Source: Epithemia pelagica (taxonomy: Eukaryota > Bacillariophyta > Bacillariophyceae > Surirellales > Surirellaceae). Taken from it: a DNA stretch of 64,000 nucleotides. Both the position numbers and the translations under genes were made by a program. The notes beneath the pieces are model-generated. The model saw only the letters and a list, made by a program, of their open reading frames with translations, was not told the DNA's origin and did not search any database. Below, in pieces: positions 50,764-60,017 of the stretch. The stretch lies in assembly GCA_946965045.2 (NCBI GenBank), contig OX337242.1, forward strand, positions 2,480,001 to 2,544,000, given 5' to 3'. The stretch's first letter is position 1. Each line of letters opens with the position of its first letter.

Positions 50764-52584
50764 ATGGCGAATTATCATAATCCCCATCACTCTAAGAGCA
50801 CACATTTAGCTAGTAGACCAGTAACACCAATCCAACCTAACGCTCACTCACACCATACAGCATACAGCCGGTCATCACAAAACAGCACTTACCATTCATC
50901 ATTCTCCCTATTTGTTGTTGAAGAAGAAATCAACACCATGTCGATCATCCACCACAAAAGTGACAGTGACAACTCCATTCTTCACTTTACCTCGACCTGT
51001 GGCATACAGTCCTCCCTGATCTGCTGTCAGTCCTACGCTTATTTCATCGCAGACTGTCTGACATCGTGCATATTATCACCACCCAAAGAGCAATTACAAT
51101 CCATTCTTACCGCCACAGCTTCCTGGTTGATCCGCCAACAGCAATGGATTGATGTTTCTTCTTCAATCCAATATGAAAATAATCATCCGTGTATCATTTT
51201 TCAATACACCTTCGAAGAAGTCCTTCATCAAGTCAGTTCTCATATGCTTCAGTGGCTGAATGGAGAAGACGATGAAAACCTTGTATCCATTTCAGAAAGC
51301 ATGGACCCCGCCAACATCATACTTGAATTGAAATGCATACCTCAGTTTGCCGTTTGTGAATGCAAAGGTTGTTTGGAATGCACATCGTTCGTCGTTGGAG
51401 AGACAAATGATTTTCCCAAAGACTCCATTACCGACCTGATTCTCTTTTGGATCCAACGCAACCAAGCTCATTTTCTTGTAACGGACAACAATTCTGGTAA
51501 ATCAATGGAGCCTAAGTCACTGGAGAGTATATTTCCACTTCTATCCCAATATATTGGACGGCAAATCGATACCACAAGGGTATCTCAAGACGCAAGAATC
51601 TCCATGGCTTCCAACAACAAGTTCAGTCGCCACTCCAGTCCGTCTCGACATAAATATCAAACTCGACAACAAAATCATCTACTATCTCAGGACATTTTAC
51701 TGAGTTCCAAATCACGGACAAAGCCAAACTACGATGACGGTCGTCGTTTCAAACACGGAGACCCATTCAAAATATCCCCATGCAGAATTTCCTGTCCCAA
51801 TCTACCTCTATGTCCTAGTGATTCAATCATTGCTGACAGAGTGACTCTCATTGAAGATCTGAAAGAATTCCACGAGATAGCCAAGATGTCTGGGCTACAT
51901 TCTCCAAGGGACGCTTGGGAGGACTGGATGGATTGTGGGGCAACAGACAAGCTTGCCGACAAAGCTTTTATGTGTCTCATTATAATTCTTATGAGCTCCA
52001 GCACCACCGACAGTCAATTGGCGGCATTCATTCCACAAATGTTTTCCAGTGGACTTACATCAGCGGACGGTGTAATAGAGGTATCACAGCGGATTGGAAT
52101 GGATGCCTTTTGTGCCCTCATCTCTCCAGTTGGTCGATTCCACCAAAATGCAGAAAGAATTGTACATGCGGCATCTTATTTTGTTGTCAAACACAAAGGC
52201 CGCATTCCATCTGATATATCCATCCGAGAACTCACCTCTTTATTCGGAATTGGATACAAGACAGCACAGATCATTGTCTCAAGTGCATTCGGTCGAATGG
52301 ACGGAATTCCTTCGGATGTCCACGTCATTCGCTGGTGTGAGGCACTCAAATGGGTGCCACCACTTGCAAATGACGGTCTCCTCTGTTCCAAGTGCATTGA
52401 ACAATGGCTGCCTAAATCCAAATGGCATCTTATCAATCCACTTTTTGGGGCGTTTGGTCAGCTCATTCAAAATCCTGATACACGGCCACCTCTCTTGAGC
52501 CTATTGGAGGAGAAGGCTTCGGATCTGGTGAAATCTGTCTTTCTCAAAATGCTGAAGGCATATGGCAAAAACAAATTCTTCTAA
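50764..52584 (+). CDS. HhH-GPD (Nth/endonuclease III-like) DNA glycosylase
   Basis: 606 residues from 50764. The Met at 50938 (MSIIHHKSD) is an alternative if the transposon end is excluded. The first about 370 residues are not recognised apart from a Cys cluster (CECKGCLEC). The last about 220 are a base-excision glycosylase fold: ILMSSSTTDSQLAAFIP; the helix-hairpin-helix ELTSLFGIGYKTAQIIVSSAF carrying the catalytic Lys (K in GYKTA); and the Asp loop GIPSDVHVIRWCEAL. LPKSKWHLINPLFGAFGQL closes the domain. The four Cys of the Nth iron-sulfur loop are absent. Such enzymes excise modified bases; plant DME/ROS1 relatives remove 5-methylcytosine. Divergent from the dioxygenase across a 90-bp gap and tail-to-tail (44 bp) with the next gene. 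Confidence 0.8.
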   Translation: MANYHNPHHSKSTHLASRPVTPIQPNAHSHHTAYSRSSQNSTYHSSFSLFVVEEEINTMSIIHHKSDSDNSILHFTSTCGIQSSLICCQSYAYFIADCLTSCILSPPKEQLQSILTATASWLIRQQQWIDVSSSIQYENNHPCIIFQYTFEEVLHQVSSHMLQWLNGEDDENLVSISESMDPANIILELKCIPQFAVCECKGCLECTSFVVGETNDFPKDSITDLILFWIQRNQAHFLVTDNNSGKSMEPKSLESIFPLLSQYIGRQIDTTRVSQDARISMASNNKFSRHSSPSRHKYQTRQQNHLLSQDILLSSKSRTKPNYDDGRRFKHGDPFKISPCRISCPNLPLCPSDSIIADRVTLIEDLKEFHEIAKMSGLHSPRDAWEDWMDCGATDKLADKAFMCLIIILMSSSTTDSQLAAFIPQMFSSGLTSADGVIEVSQRIGMDAFCALISPVGRFHQNAERIVHAASYFVVKHKGRIPSDISIRELTSLFGIGYKTAQIIVSSAFGRMDGIPSDVHVIRWCEALKWVPPLANDGLLCSKCIEQWLPKSKWHLINPLFGAFGQLIQNPDTRPPLLSLLEEKASDLVKSVFLKMLKAYGKNKFF

Positions 52585-52627
52585 TATATAGATTTTTACG
52601 GTACTTTGTACACTATCCTTCACAATT

Positions 52628-53799
52628 TCATTCACTCGCTGAATCTTCGGCCTCATCTTCTTCCCTATTGTCGTTATCGCCCGTGTCATCCCTCTCGCCT
52701 TCGTTACTATACTCTGCGTCTGAATCATTTTCCTCACTGTGGCTATCACCGACGACTTCATTCAACATATGCTCCAGGTTACTTGCCACATTTTCCTCTG
52801 TGTCAGAGCCGGCCTCTGAATCTTGAACCCGTACCGCCGACTCAGGAGTCGCACCTTTCTTCTTCTTTGCCCTGGGTGAGCGTCGGACTGACTGTGATTC
52901 TCTATCCTCTTTGGACTTTATCCGGGATGATGGTTTTTCTTAGACCCGCTTTTGGAACCTGTGGACTTGAGTTTGGTTTGTTTTGCTTTCTTTTGGACAG
53001 GTGGTGTCTCATTCGCTTTTCTCTTCTTTGAACCACTCCCACTTGTTCCAGTAGTCGGCTCAACATTCGTGCCTTTGTCTTTGTCTTTGCTTGCCGCTCT
53101 TTTCTTCTTTTCTTCCGCTGCCAGTTTTCTTGATTTCTCTAAGCAATCGAGCCGTTCGATTTCTTCTCGTAGATGAAAAGTTATGGCCTCGTCGTTGTCA
53201 ATATCTTCATCTTCGACAACGGATTTGTCCTCCTCATTGTCACTTACATCCGACAAGTCAATCTTCACCACTTGAATGTCGTCAGCTGTCATGGGAACTT
53301 TGGCTTCCCCTTCTCCGTCGCCCAGATCAGGGAAATATTCATAGGTTGGATCGGGAGAGTTCGTTGCAAGAGGGTCTTGTTCAGACGACTTCTTCGCTTT
53401 GGAGTTGAAGTCGTCCAAAGCCTTGGTGGCTTTCATTAGCAACATGTTGCGAAGATACTCGGCTTGCTCCGTGTCTTCGAACAAATGCGGAGTCTTCTTC
53501 TTCTCATTACCAACTGCTGTTGCATGTGACGGATCAGTATCCTGCGTATTGGACGGTGTATCATCAGTGTTTCCGACCTCGCTTGCCTGGACCTCGGTTG
53601 CCTGTTTTGCCAGATTGCCTGTATCCGTGGACGTTCCCCCAGTGCTGGTTGCAGTCTCTGCAGTCTTCTCCACCGCCTTGTCGTCATCATCATTGTCGAT
53701 GGCCATCACTTCTGCTTCCCGTTTCTTATTCTCAATAGCAATCTCTCGTTGGACAATCTCGAGGCAAATCTTTCTGGTTAATTTCTCCATCGCCCTCAT
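52628..53799 (-). CDS. Acidic, Lys-rich chromatin-like protein with a frameshift at an A-run
   Basis: The frame from 53799 (MRAMEKLTRKICLE) runs to a stop at 52918 after SKSGSKKNHHPG. The downstream sequence in the -1 frame is clearly coding: KPSSRIKSKEDRESQSVRRS, then SPRAKKKKGATPES, then long acidic sequence ending SASE with a stop at 52628. The switch falls at AAGAAAAACC (about 52936). It may be a 1-nt error, a mutation, or -1 slippage, since reading AAA again from the last A restores the frame. The protein would be about 385 residues: acidic Ser/Thr/Asp-rich N-part with a DNEEDKSVVEDED patch, a KRKANETPPVQKKAKQTKLK basic block, and an acidic tail. No domain recognised; nuclear by composition. 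Confidence 0.5.
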
Positions 53800-54500
53800 C
53801 TCGAAATTCTTGGCTGTTGTTTTGGATTAAAGTTTGTTTTGTTGAAACCAGGAACCGAGTGAAAATACTCGTTCCTGAAAAGCATTAGTGGCAGGCTTTG
53901 TAAGCCAAATCACAGCCGATGGGAACACGTGGGGAAAATTGTCCTTGTTGTGATCCCACCACGCCATTACATCAAAATACTCGCCAACCACTAAGAACAC
54001 TGCACACATCTTTCCTTCTGTTTGAGTACTGTTTATGTTAATCAACACCACTACACTGAATAAGAACGGCGCTCGCGCTCCCTATAAGATTGCGCTTATT
54101 CAGTAGGCCGATTTTCCTATTCACATCAACATGTTCTTTATTCAGACAGTATTCACCATGCAAAACCTTATTCAGAACCCGATACCCAAAACAGTAGGCT
54201 CTATTCAGTATGTCAATGCGTTATTCAACATAAAACCATATTAATCAACAACAACCCACTGAATAAGACCTGATGCCTGACCTCTTTTATTTAGAAGGGC
54301 ACTACTGAATATTATCTTAATTGGATAAAGGCTGTTGAACAAGTATTCGACAGCGAAGTGGAAGTCGAAGTTATAGTAAGAACTTTTCGTTCCACAACTT
54401 TTGAGGAACAAAAGTCAGCCCTATTGGCACCTTGATATATAGTCCGTACTTGCACAAATCCATCAACCAACAGCATATCAGTACTAACAACGATCTTAAT
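53800..54500. other. Intergenic with TATTCAGTA-type motif cluster (left cluster)
   Basis: Contains at least eight copies or near-copies of TTATTCAG/CTGAATAA between 54050 and 54310, in both orientations (for example actgaataag, cttattcagtagg, tctattcagtatg, cactgaataagacc). A bulged hairpin (AGGAAC.CGAGT ... ACTCG.TTCCT) lies at about 53850-53877. No gene. Confidence 0.65.
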
Positions 54501-56847
54501 TTAAGCTTTGGAAGACGATTTTGTATTTCTACGACTATTTTGTGTTCGAGCGACTCCACCTGTTTCTTTTGCCTTTTCCATCAAAAGTTTTGCATGACAA
54601 GCCATGCAAAAGGCGTGATCACATGAATGATCATGTTTTACAGCGTTAGGGCAAAACATCACCGGATTCTTCGAAGTCACCTTAATACCACCCGGACCAC
54701 CGAATTTCTTGTTACATGTAGAGTTCATACACTTCCTGGGCCAAGTCTCATTATATGTGTAGTAGTCCAGTGTAAAGAAGGATCCAGTGTCTTGAACCAC
54801 GTAACAAGATAAGTTGTCATGTTCACAGGCTGCTTCCACCAATGGACTTGTATTCTGTTCAGTCCCCTGCTCCATACACCAACATTGTTAGAAGCTTCAT
54901 ACAATAATCCAGTAATCAGAACCTTTCTCTTACCTTTTCCTCTCCAACTTTCTCCTTTTGACTGTTCTCAATTCTTGGACCCTGACGACCAATCACTTCC
55001 TTACTGATGCGACTTGAACTCCCTTTACGACCCTCATTTGTTCGTCGCAATGATTTCTCCTTTGACTGACTTTTCTCCTTGGATTGACTTGCTTTTGGTA
55101 GAGTAGCATTGCTACTCTCTCGATTACCTGAATCTCCTGGTAGAGTAGTACTCGCTTTTGGTAGAGTAGCAGTGCTACTCTCTCGATTACCTGAATCTCC
55201 TGGTAGAGCAGTACTTCCACTCGCCGGACTTGCTTTTGGTAGAGTAGCAGTGCTACTCTCTCGATTACCTGAATCTCCTGGTAGAGTAGTACTTGCTTTT
55301 GGTAGAGTAGCAGTGCTACTCTCTCGATTACCTGAATCTCCTGGTAGAGCAGTACTTCCACTCGCCGTATTGACCGCGTTGCATAGAGTAGTATTGCTAC
55401 TCGCCATATTGGAAAGAGTAACATTGCTACTCTTTGATGCCTTAGAAAGACAATCATTGTCTTCTCCCATAGAACTCCGTTGTCGTCCAGTATTTGTTTC
55501 ACTGGTTGCATTTACAATTCCCAAAATTGATCCTTCCGGGTGCAGTGTCTCTGGTCCATGCATGACGCCAATAGGAACCTGTGTCACCAAAGCGGAGGGC
55601 TGACAGTCATTATCTATGACTGTATCGATTGCTTGCTGCGTGCCTGGCGAAAACAAGGCAGGCGATTGAACATCATCCTGTCTTTGTTGAATTATATCAT
55701 CTGTATCATCCACATCAGTCATTTCCGTCTCGTTCTGCGCGCCCCCTTCACAGGTTTCGTTGTTTCTCGTCATCGTAGTGTTTCGTGCGCGTCGTTTCTG
55801 GTCTCCGTTGTCAGCAGCACCTCTGAATTTCTTAGCCAGTTGTTCTATGAAATCATCCTCAACATTTACTCCCAACTCGTCTTATAGAAAGCTTCTCGCA
55901 TTTTCCAAAATATCCTTTATAGTCACAGACAACTGTTAGAAAAACTCATATGGATTCAATTGTGTAACACTGTTTCAGATACGTACCGATGACATTGTGG
56001 CAACATATTCTTCGAGAGGTTCTGCCTTTTTCTTCGATGTGACGAGATAGAACATCTCATTGCGATTGTACCAGAATTTCTTGTACTCCTTGTCATTGGA
56101 CTGTCCGGTTGTCAATGACAACGACCATCCCGCATGTTTCAACATAGGAATCATCAAACCACCCACAGTTTGAGACTTTGCCGATCTTCCAACCGCCGAA
56201 AACCCTCCTCGGTCATACTGACTAATTCTAGTCCGTTTGTTATTTTCGTTGTACTTGGGCTTGGTTTGCTTGAGTAAGTACATCTTATTCGTGAACAACC
56301 AGCTGTCAATGATCGAAGTGAGCCACGAGCGGTCTCGGTGAAATCGGTGTACCAGTTCATAAACGAGATTCATGTTCTCCTGGTTGAATTCCATCTTCAC
56401 CAAGACAGCTCTCATATCTGCCAACGTGACGGGCTTTGAGGTTTTACCAAGTAAGGTGAGATTCATTTCCTCGGCAATATCGCAAATCTTCTCTGTATAC
56501 TTTACCACAATAAACGCTCTCAGACTATCTCGTGTGTTTTGAATCTCTTCCAACATAGCGTCACCGTCTGGCACCGTTCGATCACTGAGTCCATCGGTAT
56601 TTCTATTCTTCCGATATTGCCATAAGAGTTCGGCGTCTTTGGCAGAATTTGGATTCTTGCCGGAAAGGGGATTGAAGTAATCCTTTGGATAAGGAAGAAA
56701 ATCCGCAGGATACAATCCGGTCTGCTGTACCACTTCTGTCCCCGGTCGAGATGTCGAGGCACCAATTAGGCTTGTGTACTCGATCTCAGGTCTACCATTG
56801 TCCACCACGCTTCTAATCCGTTCTAGATTTCTTTCGCGATCTGTCAT
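54501..56847 (-). CDS. Uncharacterised three-exon protein: helical N-part, tandem repeats, Cys-rich C-terminus
   Basis: Exons 56847-55987, 55875-54934 and about 54869-54501 (introns ATCG|GTACGT ... GACGAG|TTGGG and GGAAAAG|GTAAGA ... GGAG|CAG), about 723 residues, all phase 0. Exon 1 is mixed alpha-helical (KDAELLWQYRKNR, then FIVVKYTEKICDIAEEMN, then LVYELVHRFHRDRSW) and not recognised. Exon 2 is disordered and contains four repeats around TTLPGDSGNRESSTATLPKA. Exon 3 is rich in Cys/His (CEHDNLSCYV ... CMNSTCNKKF ... CPNAVKHDHSCDHAFCMACHAKLL), suggesting zinc binding. Alternatively three separate genes, but each exon end has a good splice signal in phase. Function unknown. Confidence 0.5.
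55095..55372. repeat. About 57-66-bp coding tandem repeat
   Basis: Four units around gtagagtagcagtgctactctctcgattacctgaatctcctg in the middle exon of the preceding gene. Each unit contains a palindrome (gagtagcagtgctactc), so the repeat could also fold. Confidence 0.9.
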
Positions 56848-57297
56848 TTTGCTTTGCTGATCAGTAGGTGTCTACCGTTTTTCAGTGTTGTATCCAAAAT
56901 TTGGAGACCGTTCAAGAACGCAGGCATCGTCGCGCCTGCATCTAACTGCCGCCATATTCATTGGAATAAATGGTTTAGCCGGCGCACTATCGTGACTGAG
57001 TCGATAAATTTTTGAATAGTGACATGTTAGAGTCACTATGTAGACGATTAGCGTTACATAGGTCATTGTTTGTCAACGATTCGTGACTTGTTTATTCTAA
57101 AGGACTCCAATCCCCAGAAGTAACAGTCGATAGGGAATGAATTCCAAGATTAAGACAAGACCAAAAAGTTGGTCGCAGATATACTGGAAGGAGGAGGTGC
57201 ACCATGGCAACTTGACAAATCCGGTCTCGACGCTGGTTCATCAGATATAGGCGATTGTGTTGGACCTAAAGCCTTAAATTGTGTCCTCGACAGCAAT
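56848..57297. other. Divergent promoter region
   Basis: Between two divergent gene starts. The frame of the plus gene is open from 57169, so part of this interval may be coding or an upstream exon. No repeat recognised. Confidence 0.4.
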
Positions 57298-59985
57298 ATG
57301 ACTTCCGTTGAATCAATAATTTGTCATTTTCCATGTGTGAAATGCTCTGAACTCTGTCCACTAGCAGTACACCCAAACTCCCCGAGTGATTTTCATTTCG
57401 GATTGTACCATGGACGATGTTCTACTGCCACTTGTCTACAACAAGACCAACCATTTTTCATATGTTTCCCATGCCTGCAACTGCCACTGCCATTCAAAGG
57501 TCATCATAAGGGTTACATAGCAGAATGGCGTGCTGTACAACGCCATGCCCAATCAAAATTTCATCAAAAAGCCATGGAAAAATGGCGCGCATCGAATGCC
57601 CCTTCCCGATTTCAAGGCCATATCGAAACAACAGTGGATACAATGCAGAATGCGTCAGATACTCTACCATTGGACCCTACAGAGTGCTGTACAGAGGACA
57701 TAACTGACGATATACATACAAACGAAGATTTTGAACTCAAGTCTCTTGACCAATTATCGTCGCTGGGCTTTGCATCGGGTTCTAAATCACCCCAATTCAT
57801 TTGGGATAGTTTGAAAGGACATGGCAGCGGACTGAAATCATTGACAGCCCGCGCTTTTGCAGTCCCATTGGACAAAGTCACGTTACAAGAATCGGAATTT
57901 TCAATCTTGTTATCATCTCTTCTCATTGAGTTGACGGAACGTCAACGAGAGTTACTTGCCGAAATTTTGTTACTGGCTGGGAACAGTTCCAGTAAGGATT
58001 TATCCATATTTCAATCAACCAGGTTGCCTACGTCTACAGAAGATTTTGACAGGTTTTACCTTAAAGGCAAAGATAGCATCATGCAAAATCTTCCGATACC
58101 AATTTTGCAAAGTGCTGCCGATGGCTCCCATGCTCGAGTTTCTCTTCCAGATCTTATAGCAAACGAGTTGGGGAAGGCCCAGAGTTACGATGACCTCCAG
58201 TTATCAGCCGAACTACAAGTACAAGAGTCAGACCGGGAACCCAACGATGCCGCCACTCCTAACGGACGACGGCTTTTGTTATCATTACAACAAGATTCTA
58301 CCAATGACCCCCATAATCAATGTGTATTCAATCTCTGGCTTAGGGAGTGGCGAGACGACTTCGATCCTAACAACACGAAGTCGTCTCGCAACCAAGTCTG
58401 GGTGAATACGTTCACAATCGGGCCCGGTATTGACGCAACAAACGGAGCAACCACATACTTCATGGCACTTGGGGCGAAGGGCGACGATCATTCCGTTATT
58501 GAGAAATCATTGCTGCAAGAAATCCAGGGATTCAATTCTGCTGGTCACGATATATTCCACGGAGGATTGAAGAAGGTAGTCCGTGTTCGTCTCGGGAAAC
58601 TTGTGACTGGAGTGGACAGACCAGAACGAACGGCCATGTTCTCAGTTGGTGATCATAATGGTTCGTTTTCCTCATGTTGGGGCGTATCGACTCGGATTGA
58701 CAACAGATTGAAGGAAAATCGGCTTCCCTCCTGTTCCCGATGTAGAAAAAGACGCATGGTTGAATTGGGATTATGTCATCCAGTACGATCAGACAACAAT
58801 CGTTGTTCAGGACCACAATGTCAAAATTGGAACCTCTACCATCCGACACTCTTCTTTTCTGCACCAAAGAATTATCCAACTGTCTGTGATAGATCAACTG
58901 GTGCTCCAAAACCAGCACTTGGACGCCCAATATTCAATGTCAAACGGAATGCCGGTTCTCAAACATCTCAAAATGGAGGTACGACCGAGGAGAGAAGAAA
59001 CAATCCGACACGGACAAAGCGAAATCGCTCTGAGTCTCAAGATGAGGGACCCAAACTAAGATCTCATCCCATTTCAATACCATGGCTCAAAGATGCGGTA
59101 CTATTTGCCCATCATAACATGAAGACACCGTTGTCGTCAGTCTTACCTAATGGTAAGCGGTTTTGGAACAAGGCTCAAGCCAGTGCATATTTGCGTAGTT
59201 GTGGCTGTACCAACAAACTCATCGATTCAGTCTATGCTTCTGCCAAGAATGCTGATACCTTCCCTCCCTTTCCAGAGACATGGATAGACGAACAGGGCCT
59301 GGAACGGTGTCACTTCGCACCAATGCATATGATCTTCCTAGGGAATGTCAAAACCGTTCTAGAGATTCTATGTACATGGATGGGGTCGCATGAAACTTTG
59401 GCAACTTTTGGGAAACAGATGAATACTTATCTTACTCATGTCAAGATGTTGCGATGCACTCGATACTTTTCATCACAACCTTTGTCCACTTCAAGCTGGG
59501 GAACAGGGACATGGGTTAGTGAAAACTACCTGTTTGCATGTCGAATTCTCAAATTCGTCATGTTATTACCATGTTTCAAAAGTGATCGGCTGCATCGAAG
59601 AGAAGACTTTGCTTTGGAATATCAACAGGTTTCCAGATTCGTATGTGCTGCAAATGTAGCTATCAGTTGGATCATGACAAACCAGAAAGAGATTCATAGG
59701 TTACCAAACGTGGTCAAGGTGTTCTTGGATACTATGTTTGAAATGGATGTCCTAGTGGGGAGTGACGGTCAATCTGGATCTGAGTCTGTCGGGTCTGCAA
59801 AACTAAGTCATGTTATGAAGAGCAATTCACTCGGTCTACTCTTCATTTCTGAGTATCATGACGATATGGGACCTGCTTGCCTCCACTGGGAGGGGGGTTT
59901 CGAAGGAGAACGGAAGATACAGCAGGTTAAACCTGCTTTGTCCATCAAGCATTGTTTGACGAATGGTGTAGATGATATGTTCTAA
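57298..59985 (+). CDS. Large Zn-binding transposase-like protein
   Basis: About 895 residues from the first ATG (57298); the frame is open from 57169 and an upstream exon is possible. The N-terminus has paired Cys/His (CVKCSELC, then GRCSTATC, CFPC, and HAQSKFHQKAMEKW, like a BED/TTF zinc finger). The middle has TYFMALGAKGDDHSVIEKSL, VRVRLGKLVTGVDRPERTAM and CSRCRKRRMVELGLCHP. The C-terminal part has RCHFAPMHMIFLGNVKTVLE, which resembles the DPMHNLFLG motif of Plavaka/CACTA-type transposases with Asp replaced, and LHWEGGFEGERKIQQVKPAL. This suggests a transposase or a domesticated relative, but the catalytic triad is not established. It converges with the aminotransferase-like gene, 32 bp apart. 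Confidence 0.5.
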   Translation: MTSVESIICHFPCVKCSELCPLAVHPNSPSDFHFGLYHGRCSTATCLQQDQPFFICFPCLQLPLPFKGHHKGYIAEWRAVQRHAQSKFHQKAMEKWRASNAPSRFQGHIETTVDTMQNASDTLPLDPTECCTEDITDDIHTNEDFELKSLDQLSSLGFASGSKSPQFIWDSLKGHGSGLKSLTARAFAVPLDKVTLQESEFSILLSSLLIELTERQRELLAEILLLAGNSSSKDLSIFQSTRLPTSTEDFDRFYLKGKDSIMQNLPIPILQSAADGSHARVSLPDLIANELGKAQSYDDLQLSAELQVQESDREPNDAATPNGRRLLLSLQQDSTNDPHNQCVFNLWLREWRDDFDPNNTKSSRNQVWVNTFTIGPGIDATNGATTYFMALGAKGDDHSVIEKSLLQEIQGFNSAGHDIFHGGLKKVVRVRLGKLVTGVDRPERTAMFSVGDHNGSFSSCWGVSTRIDNRLKENRLPSCSRCRKRRMVELGLCHPVRSDNNRCSGPQCQNWNLYHPTLFFSAPKNYPTVCDRSTGAPKPALGRPIFNVKRNAGSQTSQNGGTTEERRNNPTRTKRNRSESQDEGPKLRSHPISIPWLKDAVLFAHHNMKTPLSSVLPNGKRFWNKAQASAYLRSCGCTNKLIDSVYASAKNADTFPPFPETWIDEQGLERCHFAPMHMIFLGNVKTVLEILCTWMGSHETLATFGKQMNTYLTHVKMLRCTRYFSSQPLSTSSWGTGTWVSENYLFACRILKFVMLLPCFKSDRLHRREDFALEYQQVSRFVCAANVAISWIMTNQKEIHRLPNVVKVFLDTMFEMDVLVGSDGQSGSESVGSAKLSHVMKSNSLGLLFISEYHDDMGPACLHWEGGFEGERKIQQVKPALSIKHCLTNGVDDMF

Positions 59986-60017
59986 TAGACATCCACTCGT
60001 TTCACTTGTATTATAAC

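Noticed and set aside
44792-50771. Target duplication flanking the MuDR-like element
   Set aside because: The bases next to the two inverted repeats (ctgctattg and aatggcgaa) do not match, so no duplication is claimed.
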